Source: JBJMHZ01 sp045807125 (GTDB lineage: Bacteria > Actinomycetota > Actinomycetes > JAWWOL01). From it: DNA of 64,000 nt. The position numbers and the translations under genes are program-made. Where the stretch lies: positions 78,600-142,599 of the forward strand of contig JBJMHZ010000021.1 of NCBI GenBank assembly GCA_045807125.1, written 5' to 3'. Below, piece after piece: positions 18,254-25,409 of this stretch; the stretch's first letter is position 1; each line of letters begins with the position of its first letter. Below the pieces are notes generated by a model. It was not told the DNA's origin. It ran no database searches and saw only the letters and a program-made list of their open reading frames with translations.

Positions 18254-18294
18254 GCTATACCTCGTGAGTGACCATATCTGAATGCATCGTGACC
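18254..18294 (-). promoter_or_regulatory. Sigma70-type promoter with direct repeats for the ATP-grasp/amidinotransferase operon
   Basis: On the minus strand TTCAGA (18277-18282) and TATAGC (18254-18259) are 17 bp apart, 42 nt before the ATG. Two GGTCAC repeats (18268-18273 and 18289-18294 on the minus strand) are 21 bp apart, two helical turns, and flank the -35 box, so a dimeric regulator may bind here. The patch is AT-richer than its surroundings. Confidence 0.5.
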
Positions 18295-18316
18295 GAACAT
18301 AGATGACGCGACGATG

Positions 18317-18345
18317 CCTGGCCGCTCCCTGGCCGCTCCCTGGCC
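18317..18345. repeat. 11-bp tandem repeat, 2.6 copies
   Basis: CCTGGCCGCTC is repeated twice, followed by a partial third copy. It lies in non-coding sequence just upstream of the ATP-grasp operon promoter. No role is known. Confidence 0.75.
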
Positions 18346-18761
18346 CGCGTGATGGGCGAGGCTCCTGCACAGGTGTCGCGGACGTCGTTCGCGCGTTTGC
18401 GATGGCGATCGCCGCACCCTCTTCTGGTGAATGCCGGAGCCCCCTCCGGCGCTTGCCGCACGGATTGGAGGGCGCGCCGTCATCGGGCGCTCCCGAAATG
18501 GCCGCTCCTGGCTGTCTACTTTCTTGCCGGGGGAGCCGAACGAGCAGGCTGGGCGCAATCGCATCGGCACCGCTGAACGAGCCCTCGCCTTTCGCGCGCT
18601 TGCGCTGCGCCCGTGCCGTCGGGACCGTCGCCTCCGGCCCCCCTCGCAGTCCCTCCGGTAGCTCGGGCGGACGCGCGATCGGGTGGGTCATCCCCCGGGC
18701 AGCCCGCTCCGGCCGAGCCACGATGTGCCGCGCGCTACGGTCAACGGGCGCGTAGATTGAC

Positions 18762-18808
18762 GGTGCCCTGGTCGTCTCGCTCGGGGGTTACGAGACGACC
18801 AGGGCACC
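18762..18808. repeat. 18-bp perfect inverted repeat (hairpin)
   Basis: GGTGCCCTGGTCGTCTCG (18762-18779) and its exact reverse complement (18791-18808) are separated by an 11-nt loop. No T-tract follows on either strand. It could be a U-less terminator, a recombination or end site of a lost element, or a structured RNA. It is not next to any gene end. Confidence 0.8.
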
Positions 18809-19086
18809 AGCTTGGGGATGGCAGAGCCTCGCCCCGACCGTGACAGCGGCGGGTGCGAGCCGCGGTCGACCTCTATCTCCTTGCTCAGGCGTGGCGCCGA
18901 ACCCGAGGGTTCGGCTTCCCCGCCTGGGCGACGGACGGTGAAGGTGGCTCATCCCTGCCAGCTTCGCCATGGCTTCTCGCTCGAGGTGGTCGTGGTCGAT
19001 GGTTGTATCGGAATGGCACGTCATAAATTGGCACGCCTTCTATATGTTTGCAAGCCCTGTCTACCTGCTCGGCTACGTTCCGCCGC

Positions 19087-19311
19087 ATGCCCGGTGATCT
19101 CAACGATCGGCCTGAGGTCGTGGGCATCGCCGAGATAGCGCTGATCCTGGGGGTGGGCCGCCCACGCGCCCACCGTCTCGTGCGCCGGCCCGACTTCCCC
19201 GAGCCGTTGAGCCAACTGCGGTCCGGCAGCGTCTGGCTGAAGCCGGAGGTCGAGCAATGGGCGCGGGATCATGCCAACCGCCGACCCGGCCGGCCGCGGC
19301 GCGAGCAATGA
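19087..19311 (+). CDS. AlpA-like small helix-turn-helix protein
   Basis: 74 residues. VVGIAEIALILGVGRPRAHRLVRR is a MerR/excisionase-like helix-turn-helix, followed by FPEPLSQLRSGSVWLKPEVEQWARDH, the wing and terminal helix typical of AlpA/Xis-type DNA-binding proteins, and a basic tail. Such proteins are often excisionases or regulators of integrated elements, but no integrase lies near. A TACGTT box 7 nt before the ATG suggests a leaderless transcript. Confidence 0.75.
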   Translation: MPGDLNDRPEVVGIAEIALILGVGRPRAHRLVRRPDFPEPLSQLRSGSVWLKPEVEQWARDHANRRPGRPRREQ

Positions 19312-19366
19312 GCGCCTTGCCGCCGTCGACGGTGGCGCGCCGGCACGCCCCGCGCACGGCTGACGG

Positions 19367-19822
19367 TCAGGCGTTGACCGGGCGCGGCTCCGTGACCGCG
19401 CCGGACGGCCGCTGGCGGGCCCCGCGCAGGTGCGTCCACGCCGCCACGACGAAGGCGAGCTCGAAGGCGAGCGAGACGAGTCCGAGGTAGTCCTCGGTCT
19501 CCGCCGCCCAGGTGCCGTGGTAGCCCATCGGCAGTCCGACGGTGCGGCTGAGGACGAACCCGAGGAACTCACCGAGGCAGACGACGGTGCCGAGGAGCCA
19601 CCCAGCCCACTGACCGCGCCGGGTGAAGAGGAGCGCCATGGCCACGAGCAGCAACCCGTTGCCGACGGCGAACAGCACGCCGATGTAGAGCTTCTCCTCG
19701 AGATGCATCGGCGTGAGCACGAGGTGGATGACGATGACGACCTCGATCGAGATCACGGCGACCACGCGCTCGACCCGGCCGCGCGCGCCTCGTGACGCAT
19801 CGAGACTGCCCGGTACGGTCAT
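19367..19822 (-). CDS. Four-helix integral membrane protein
   Basis: 151 residues with four hydrophobic stretches (VVAVISIEVVIVIHLVL, IGVLFAVGNGLLLVAMALLF, WLLGTVVCLGEFLGFVLS, LVSLAFELAFVVAAW) and charged ends. I do not recognise a family beyond a generic actinobacterial membrane protein. It lies 11 nt downstream of the STAND regulator gene on the same strand, so the two may be co-transcribed. Confidence 0.65.
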   Translation of the reverse strand: MTVPGSLDASRGARGRVERVVAVISIEVVIVIHLVLTPMHLEEKLYIGVLFAVGNGLLLVAMALLFTRRGQWAGWLLGTVVCLGEFLGFVLSRTVGLPMGYHGTWAAETEDYLGLVSLAFELAFVVAAWTHLRGARQRPSGAVTEPRPVNA

Positions 19823-19833
19823 AGCTGCGGAGC

Positions 19834-21393
19834 CTACCCGGAGGCCGGTGCGACGCCCAGGCGAAGCATGGAGGGCATGGAGGGCATGGAGGGCACTGCC
19901 CGCGGCCTGGACGACCCCTCGCGCGGTTCGGGGCAACCCGCCCGATCGGGGGCGGGCGACAGCGCGAACGGCTGGTCGGTGGCGCGCAGGTAGTGACCGC
20001 GCAGCCGATCGAGCGCCGCCGACCGCTCGGGCTCGGGGTCGACGGCGAGCGCGAGCTCCCGCGCGTACGACCGGAGCAGGTTGTGCATGGCGCACATGGC
20101 CGGGCCGGTCTGCCGTACCAGGTGGGCCTGGGCGAGCAGCGCGATCAGCCGGTGGGCCTCCGGCGGCGCGACGCCGATCAGTGCCGCGAGTCCCTCGGGC
20201 GTCAGGTCGACGCCGCTGTGGAGCCCCATCAGCCGGAAGGCGCGCGCGGCCTCGGCCGGGAGCTGCCGATAGGACCACGAGAACACCGCGCGCAGCGCCG
20301 TACGAGGGTCGTCGCCCGCTTCGAGGAGGTCGAGCGGGTGCTCGCCGAGAGCGAGGTCGTCGACGAGCGCGTCCACGCGCGCATCCGGCCGGCTCCAGGC
20401 GACGTCGGCCGCGATGCGCAGCGCCAGCGGGAGCCGGGCGCACTGCTCGGCGAGGGCGCCGAGCGTCGGCGCCGGCAGCGATCCCACGGTGTCGTCGTGC
20501 CGGCCACTGGTCAGCGCGCGCAGCAGCTCGACGGCCTCGGCGAGCGGTAGCGCATCGAGGTCGAGCCGGTGGGCACCGTGGCGAGCTACCAGCCCCGAGA
20601 GGCTGTCTCGACTGGTGACCAGGGTGCAAGACGGAGGCCCCGGCAGCAGCGACCGCACCTGCTCGGTGTCGCGGGCGTTGTCGAGCACGATCAGCATTCG
20701 CCGGCCGGACAGCAGCGACCGCAGCTGCGCGGCGCGCTCGTCGGTCTCCCGCGCGATCTGCTGGTTGCCCAGCCCGAGGGCGCGAAGCAGCCGCGCGAGC
20801 GCGTGGCCGGGCTGCATCGGGCGACCCGCGTCGCAACCGCACAGGTCCACGTAGAGCTGACCGTCGGGGAAAAGCGCCTGCCTCGTCTGCGCCCAGTGCA
20901 GCACCAGCGCGGTCTTGCCGACGCCGGGCGTGCCGCACACCGCGACGATGGTCGCGGCCCGGTCCTCGCGCGCCAGTTCGTCGAGCTCGAGGAGCTGCTC
21001 CGCCCGTCCGACGAAGTTGCCGACGGCCGGTGGGAGCTGATGCGGCACGGACGGCTGCATCGCGGCGTCACCGCTGTCGCGACGAGCGGCCTGCCAGCTG
21101 GCGCTCACCCGGTACCACGCCTCGGCCCACTCCCGCTGCTCGGGCGGCGTCGCCTGCAGGGCGATGACCATCCGGTCGAGGACCTGCGCCGGCGGGAGCC
21201 GCCTGCCGGTGACGTAGGCGTGGACGGAGGACTTGGGCTCCCCCATCCGGCGGGCCAGGTCGTCGAGGCTCACCCTGGCGGTGCGGGTGCCACGAGCGGC
21301 CCGCGCCCGAAGGAGATTGAGCTCTCGCGAGAGGTCGTCGATCGTCAGCACGCGGGCCGGATCCGGACCCTCGTCCCCCATGCGCACATCCAT
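19834..21393 (-). CDS. XRE-HTH plus NB-ARC (STAND) ATPase regulator
   Basis: 519 residues. An XRE-type helix-turn-helix (about 40-80, SLDDLARRMGEPKSSVHAYVTGRR) is followed by NB-ARC: FVGRAEQLLELDEL, P-loop GTPGVGKT at 154-161, Walker B RRMLIVLDNARD, and LVTSRDSLSGL as sensor. The C-terminus lacks the long TPR array of AfsR-like proteins and ends in a short low-complexity tail with PSM repeats. It is probably a signal-gated transcription factor. The start ATG 21393 follows a G-rich stretch; ATG 21381 is possible. Confidence 0.82.
   Translation of the reverse strand: MDVRMGDEGPDPARVLTIDDLSRELNLLRARAARGTRTARVSLDDLARRMGEPKSSVHAYVTGRRLPPAQVLDRMVIALQATPPEQREWAEAWYRVSASWQAARRDSGDAAMQPSVPHQLPPAVGNFVGRAEQLLELDELAREDRAATIVAVCGTPGVGKTALVLHWAQTRQALFPDGQLYVDLCGCDAGRPMQPGHALARLLRALGLGNQQIARETDERAAQLRSLLSGRRMLIVLDNARDTEQVRSLLPGPPSCTLVTSRDSLSGLVARHGAHRLDLDALPLAEAVELLRALTSGRHDDTVGSLPAPTLGALAEQCARLPLALRIAADVAWSRPDARVDALVDDLALGEHPLDLLEAGDDPRTALRAVFSWSYRQLPAEAARAFRLMGLHSGVDLTPEGLAALIGVAPPEAHRLIALLAQAHLVRQTGPAMCAMHNLLRSYARELALAVDPEPERSAALDRLRGHYLRATDQPFALSPAPDRAGCPEPREGSSRPRAVPSMPSMPSMLRLGVAPASG
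19867..19893. repeat. 9-bp tandem repeat, three copies, inside the STAND gene
   Basis: CATGGAGGG is repeated three times, giving Pro-Ser-Met repeats near the C-terminus of the STAND protein. The copies are identical, so slippage could change the number in frame. Confidence 0.85.
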
Positions 21394-21565
21394 GCGGTGC
21401 CCCCCGCGAGCATTCGCAACGCGACGAGAAGCCCTGCGCCGGCATACCTGCCGTTATGCCGGTGGGCCTGCTGCGACTCGCACGATAAGGGCGCCCTGTG
21501 TTCCCATGCAAGCAACGGTTTCGTGCCCAGATCCCCTTGGTCGTCGCGACCCCGCCACCGAGGAA

Positions 21566-22516
21566 TCACACCGAGCTGGGAGCCGGCAGGTGCACCGGTG
21601 CGGAGGCCTCCGGTGCCGGTGCCTGCCGGGGGATGTCCGCGCTGGCCAGGAAGGCTGCCATCGTGCGCTCCTGGCCGTACCGGTGCTTGAGCAAGCGATA
21701 GCAGAGGAACGCGACGGGGCCGAAGGCGGCCTGGGCCGGCACCACGAGGTCGGTACGGGCATCGATCAGCACGCGGAACAGCAGCGGCGCCATCGCGGGC
21801 ACGACCGCGCCGAAGACGATGATGATGCCCATCGACACCTGGGCGGCGACCCGGCCGTACGCCTTGTAGGCCGCGACCATGAACAGGGAGTACACCAGCA
21901 GGTCACCGACGCCGATGCTGGCGTTGTAGACGCCCATCCGGAAGCCCACCGACGGGTCGAGCGGGAAGCCCAGGAACCGCTCCGCCAGATGGTTCGTGAC
22001 GGGCCACTTCAAGGTGAAGACCGCGTCGTAGCCGGCGAGGATGAGCGCGAACCAGGCCACGTGCTTGAGCCGCATGCCGCCCTGCACGTAGAGATTGGCG
22101 GCGCACACCGCGGCGAGGATGACGATGACGTCGGTCTCCAGCCAGTACGCCTGCCAGCCGACCACGGTGCCGAGCAGCGTCCGCGCCATCCAGATGTTCA
22201 GCCCGATCAGTACGCCGAGGGCGAGCCACGTCCTGGTCGGGGACAGCAGCGGCCGCGCGCCGATGGACAGCGCGCCGCAGAACGTGATCACCAGGGCACT
22301 CGTCAGGAGCCACTGCGGCAGCACGACATAGAGGAACGGCAGCACCACGATGAAGCCGAAGAGCGTGACGAGGTCGCGCCGGTTGAACGTCCCGATCGTC
22401 GGGCGCTCCAGCCGAACGCGTCGCAGGTACAGCAGCGTCAGCAGGCTCGTGACCACCACGGCGGGCACGGCGAGCGCCAGCTCGAAAAGGGTTGGGAAGA
22501 CCAGCGAGTCCTGCAT
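21566..22516 (-). CDS. GxGD-type multi-pass membrane protein, possibly a presenilin/SPP-like aspartyl protease
   Basis: 316 residues with eight or nine hydrophobic helices. A helix with Tyr163-Asp164 (LILAGYDAVFTL) precedes a helix with GVGD at 202-205 (ASIGVGDLLVYS), and VVPAMAPLLF (P240) lies in a later helix. YD and GxGD in successive helices, then a PAL-like proline motif, is the layout of presenilin and signal peptide peptidase (family A22). The spacing of about 40 residues between the aspartates fits. PAM in place of PAL and the absence of a search leave doubt. The ATG lies 1 nt after the PaaK-like gene stop. Confidence 0.5.
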   Translation of the reverse strand: MQDSLVFPTLFELALAVPAVVVTSLLTLLYLRRVRLERPTIGTFNRRDLVTLFGFIVVLPFLYVVLPQWLLTSALVITFCGALSIGARPLLSPTRTWLALGVLIGLNIWMARTLLGTVVGWQAYWLETDVIVILAAVCAANLYVQGGMRLKHVAWFALILAGYDAVFTLKWPVTNHLAERFLGFPLDPSVGFRMGVYNASIGVGDLLVYSLFMVAAYKAYGRVAAQVSMGIIIVFGAVVPAMAPLLFRVLIDARTDLVVPAQAAFGPVAFLCYRLLKHRYGQERTMAAFLASADIPRQAPAPEASAPVHLPAPSSV

Positions 22517-22517
22517 G

Positions 22518-23951
22518 TCAATCTCCGATGAGTGCCGGCTGCGCGACGAAGGTCGTCTCGTGCAGGTCGCACCGCAAGTTGCGCAGCGACACCGCTTGGT
22601 CGTCGTCGACGACGATCAGGTCCACGTCGAGGCCGCGCTCGAGCAGATGCTGCCGGGTGGCCCGCTCGCCGAGCCCGGTCAGGGCGGCGGCCGGCAGCAT
22701 CATGTGGGGGCGCCCGTCGCGCACTGTCACCCGGAACCGGGCCGGCCATGGCTGGGACGGCAAGGACTCGACCGCTTCGACCAGCGGCCGGGGCGCGATG
22801 ACGTCGTCGGGACCCAGCCGGATGATCTGGTCGGCCTTTCCCAGGATCGCGCTCGTCCCTGGCAGGCCCGCGATCTCGCACGTGAGCGGTTCGTCAGGCA
22901 GGCGTCGGACGACGTCTCTCGAGTCGTACCGGAAGACCGGCATGCACTCGCGGTACGGGTAGTACGGCGTCAGCACCACCGTGCTGAGCGCGCCCGGCTC
23001 GGCCGGCTCGCCCGTATCCAGGTCGAGCAGCTCGACCAGACCGCTCTGGATGTCGTGGTGCAGGTGTCCCTGCGAGCAGATGGGCGCCGTGATGGGCGCG
23101 ACCTCGGTCATCGCGAAGCTGTCCCTGACCCGCTCCACGCCGAGGGTCGCGGCGGCCGCGGCGGCCACGCTGGACGAGAGGATCTCGCCGCCGACGTCGA
23201 CGCGGCGCAGCGAGAAGTCGCCCGGCCCCATGCCGCGGCGCCGGGCGGCGACGATCAGCTCGGCGAGGTAGCTGGGATTGGTGAGCAGGATCGTCGCGCC
23301 GCCCTCGGCCAAGGCATCGAGCGCCTCGTCGGGCGGCACGATCCCCAGCACGCGCGAGCACGCACCGACCAGCCGGCAGACGGCCGCGTTGAGGTGGACG
23401 GAGAGAGTGGCGCGCGAGCTCAGGTTGACCTGCAGGACGTCGGTGGGCAGCAGCTCGCGCCGCAGCACGCCGGACAGCGCGCCGAGCCCGGACCACAGCG
23501 CGAGCTCGTACCGGGACAGCCAGATCTCGGCGGGACGGCCGGTGGTCCCGGTGGTGCGCGTGGTGAGCTGGGGCGCCACGTCGGCGCAGTGGAAGTCCCG
23601 CTGCCGCTCGACGAGGTCGCGCTTGACGGTGACCGGGATCGCGCGCAGCCCGTCGAGGTCGAGCTGGTCCGGCCGTACCTCGGCAGCAGCGAACCGGCGC
23701 GCGTAGAACGGCGAGCGCTCGGCGAGCCGGCGGGCGGTACGGCGGATCCCGCGGGTGACGAACTCCTCGCGCGCCTTGGGGTCCGCGAACGGTCCGTCCA
23801 GCAGCTCCCGCACCTCGCCGCCCGGCGCGCCGAACTCGGCGATCGTCGCGAGCGCGTCGTCCACCAGCCTGGCGATGTTGTCCGTGTCGGCCTTGTAGCC
23901 CCACACCATGCTCATCGCCATCCGGAACTGCCGGATCCCGGTCTCGAACAT
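22518..23951 (-). CDS. PaaK-like adenylate-forming enzyme
   Basis: 477 residues of the phenylacetate-CoA ligase/F390 synthetase branch. It has the phosphate-binding loop TTGTTGRP at 133-140, DSFAMTEVAPI as the adenylate motif, and FRYDSRDVV as the ribose-binding motif. The C-terminal subdomain is present. It should activate a carboxylate as acyl-AMP. The usual second substrate (CoA) is not proven. The gene lies between a tiny peptide gene and the GxGD membrane protein gene, so the substrate could be the peptide C-terminus or an acid attached to it; this is inference. An AGAGGA site precedes the ATG. Confidence 0.8.
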   Translation of the reverse strand: MFETGIRQFRMAMSMVWGYKADTDNIARLVDDALATIAEFGAPGGEVRELLDGPFADPKAREEFVTRGIRRTARRLAERSPFYARRFAAAEVRPDQLDLDGLRAIPVTVKRDLVERQRDFHCADVAPQLTTRTTGTTGRPAEIWLSRYELALWSGLGALSGVLRRELLPTDVLQVNLSSRATLSVHLNAAVCRLVGACSRVLGIVPPDEALDALAEGGATILLTNPSYLAELIVAARRRGMGPGDFSLRRVDVGGEILSSSVAAAAAATLGVERVRDSFAMTEVAPITAPICSQGHLHHDIQSGLVELLDLDTGEPAEPGALSTVVLTPYYPYRECMPVFRYDSRDVVRRLPDEPLTCEIAGLPGTSAILGKADQIIRLGPDDVIAPRPLVEAVESLPSQPWPARFRVTVRDGRPHMMLPAAALTGLGERATRQHLLERGLDVDLIVVDDDQAVSLRNLRCDLHETTFVAQPALIGD

Positions 23952-23974
23952 CGCCGTCCTCTCGTCTGCGCTCC

Positions 23975-24016
23975 CGAGGGATCGGCACCGCGGGTGATGG
24001 CAGCGCCGATCCCTCG
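23975..24016. terminator. 12-bp hairpin between peptide gene and adenylase gene
   Basis: CGAGGGATCGGC (23975-23986) pairs perfectly with GCCGATCCCTCG (24005-24016) around an 18-nt loop, starting 11 nt beyond the peptide stop codon. There is no T-tract. It may act as a partial terminator or RNA-stability element, so that peptide is made in excess over the downstream enzymes, as in many precursor-peptide operons. Confidence 0.6.
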
Positions 24017-24027
24017 AGGGACTGGAC

Positions 24028-24123
24028 TCAGAAGTTGCTCCCCGCCACCTCCGCGAACAGCACCGCGGTCAGCGAGCCCATCGCGTAGCGAGCGTGCTTG
24101 ACGCTGCTGATGAAAGCCGACAT
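24028..24123 (-). CDS. 31-residue peptide, candidate precursor or signal peptide
   Basis: The peptide begins MSAFISSVKHAR, has a hydrophobic middle (GSLTAVLFA) and ends EVAGSNF. An exact AAGGAGG ribosome site sits 5 nt before ATG 24123, the best in this region, which argues for real and strong translation. There is no Cys, so it is not a lanthipeptide or sactipeptide. It lies between the cupredoxin gene and the PaaK-like enzyme on the same strand. I recognise no family. A helix of this length could sit in the membrane and be cut by the neighbouring GxGD protein. Confidence 0.65.
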   Translation of the reverse strand: MSAFISSVKHARYAMGSLTAVLFAEVAGSNF

Positions 24124-24195
24124 TGCAACCTCCTTCCCAGCGCTCGGTCGTCTGTCGCGCCCACCGTTGTGGGCTCGCTCTGGTGCGTCGTCAGC

Positions 24196-24567
24196 TCACG
24201 CGAGGACGACGATCTTGATGGTCATCTCGGGGTGCACCGAGCACGTCATGTAGTACGTGCCCGGCTTGCTCCAGACGCCGGTGGTGTAGCTCTGGTTGGA
24301 CTGCATGAGGATCCGGTCGGTCACCGGCTCGTTGCCGGGCGGCGCGAGCAGCCCGCCCTGGCCGGCGCCGATGATGTGGATGAACCGCGAGTCGTTCGTG
24401 AAGGTGAGCCGGTCACCGCGGTGGATGGTGACCACCTTGGTGGAGTAGCCCTCGTGCCCCATGCCGATGGCACCCGGAGCCGGGCTGTCGAGCGCGTGGC
24501 CGATGGCCGGCGTCAAGATCCCGGCGACGAGGAGGGGAACGCCGAGCAAGATCTTCGGAAGTGCCAC
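24196..24567 (-). CDS. Secreted cupredoxin (plastocyanin-like copper protein)
   Basis: 123 residues. A signal peptide (LPKILLGVPLLVAGILTPAIG) is followed by a small blue-copper fold. Ligands are visible: His in SRFIHIIGAG, then Cys, His and Met in TCSVHPEM. It is likely an extracytoplasmic electron carrier. The GTG 24567 start has GGGAGGAA before it; the open frame upstream is not signal-like. The peptide gene starts 72 nt downstream on the same strand, so this may be the first gene of a four-gene operon. The 283 nt upstream to the VOC gene hold nothing I recognise. Confidence 0.82.
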   Translation of the reverse strand: MALPKILLGVPLLVAGILTPAIGHALDSPAPGAIGMGHEGYSTKVVTIHRGDRLTFTNDSRFIHIIGAGQGGLLAPPGNEPVTDRILMQSNQSYTTGVWSKPGTYYMTCSVHPEMTIKIVVLA

Positions 24568-24850
24568 GGTTCCTCCCAACGTGCCAGTCACGGCTGCGAC
24601 CCACCGGAGTAGAGCAAATCCGACTCGTCCCGAGCCCCTCGGCGGGACAAGTGCGGACGGTTGGGGACGTCCGCGGACGGCAGGCTCGACAGCGACGCCG
24701 ATCGGGACGATCCGGTCCGGCACCAAGGTCTACGAGGTGCAGTCGGCAAGCACCGGCATCGCCATCGGCAGCTGCTCCGGCAGGAGGCGCGTGGCGCTCG
24801 CCGCCACGAGGACGGGGGCACTGGCCGCGCCCACCGCTTCGGCCTGAGGC

Positions 24851-25327
24851 TCAGCCCTCGTCGGCCGCGTGCTTGATGGCGGCGAGGTCGATCTTGCCCT
24901 GCTGCATCATCGCGGCCATCGCTCGCGACGCCCGCCCCTGGTCGGGGTCGCTCAGCAGCGTGAGCAGCTCGGACGGGAAGACCTGCCACGAGACGCCGAA
25001 CTTGTCCTTGAGCCAGCCGCACGGCCCCGGTTGCCCGCCGCCGGCGAGCAGCTTGTCCCAGTACTCGTCGAGCTCGTTCTGGCTGTCGCACGGCACCTGG
25101 AAGGAGATGGCCTCGTCGAAGGTGAACTCAGGGCCGCCGTTCAGCCCGACGAACTCGCGACCGTCGAGCACGAAGCTCACCGCCAGCACCGTGCCGGCCG
25201 GCCGCGGACCGCCGTCGGGATAGTGGCTGATCTCCGTGATCTTCGAGTTGGGGAAGATCGACGTGTAGAGGTTGGCCGCCTCCTCGGCCTCCGTGTCGAA
25301 CCAGAGGCAGGGCCTGATCTCCTGCAT
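24851..25327 (-). CDS. VOC-family PhnB-like protein
   Basis: 158 residues. IRPCLWFDTEAEEAANLYTSIFPNSKITEI at the start, LDGREFVGLNGGPEF, and a final DLAAIKHAADE are typical of the 3-demethylubiquinone-9 3-methyltransferase-like (PhnB) branch of the vicinal oxygen chelate fold. The enzymatic role is unknown. The ATG 25327 has AAGGA upstream. It diverges from the phosphotransferase gene. Confidence 0.88.
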   Translation of the reverse strand: MQEIRPCLWFDTEAEEAANLYTSIFPNSKITEISHYPDGGPRPAGTVLAVSFVLDGREFVGLNGGPEFTFDEAISFQVPCDSQNELDEYWDKLLAGGGQPGPCGWLKDKFGVSWQVFPSELLTLLSDPDQGRASRAMAAMMQQGKIDLAAIKHAADEG

Positions 25328-25409
25328 GCCGCACCGTCCTTCCGCTCGTGGGCGCTCGCGCATCGGTTATTCGCTGGTAGGACGTCGCAGATCGGCCAGA
25401 CTCATCGAC

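Larger units (their letters stand above)
18303..19086. other. Gene-poor spacer
   Basis: About 780 nt with no reading frame that resembles a known protein. A minus-strand frame of 160 codons (18209-18690) runs through the promoter above and has no recognisable domain. The spacer holds a short 11-bp tandem repeat, an 18-bp perfect inverted repeat and, near its right end, an AT-richer patch (TATATG around 19040) just before the AlpA-like gene. It may be a decayed insertion. Confidence 0.5.

Noticed and set aside
18209..18690. Minus-strand frame of 160 codons upstream of the ATP-grasp gene, as a possible precursor peptide
   Set aside because: No domain, low-complexity, and it runs through a good promoter. 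The start has only a G-run as ribosome site.
24461..24847. Plus-strand frame between the cupredoxin and VOC genes
   Set aside because: It overlaps the cupredoxin gene in reverse and shows no protein-like features beyond composition.
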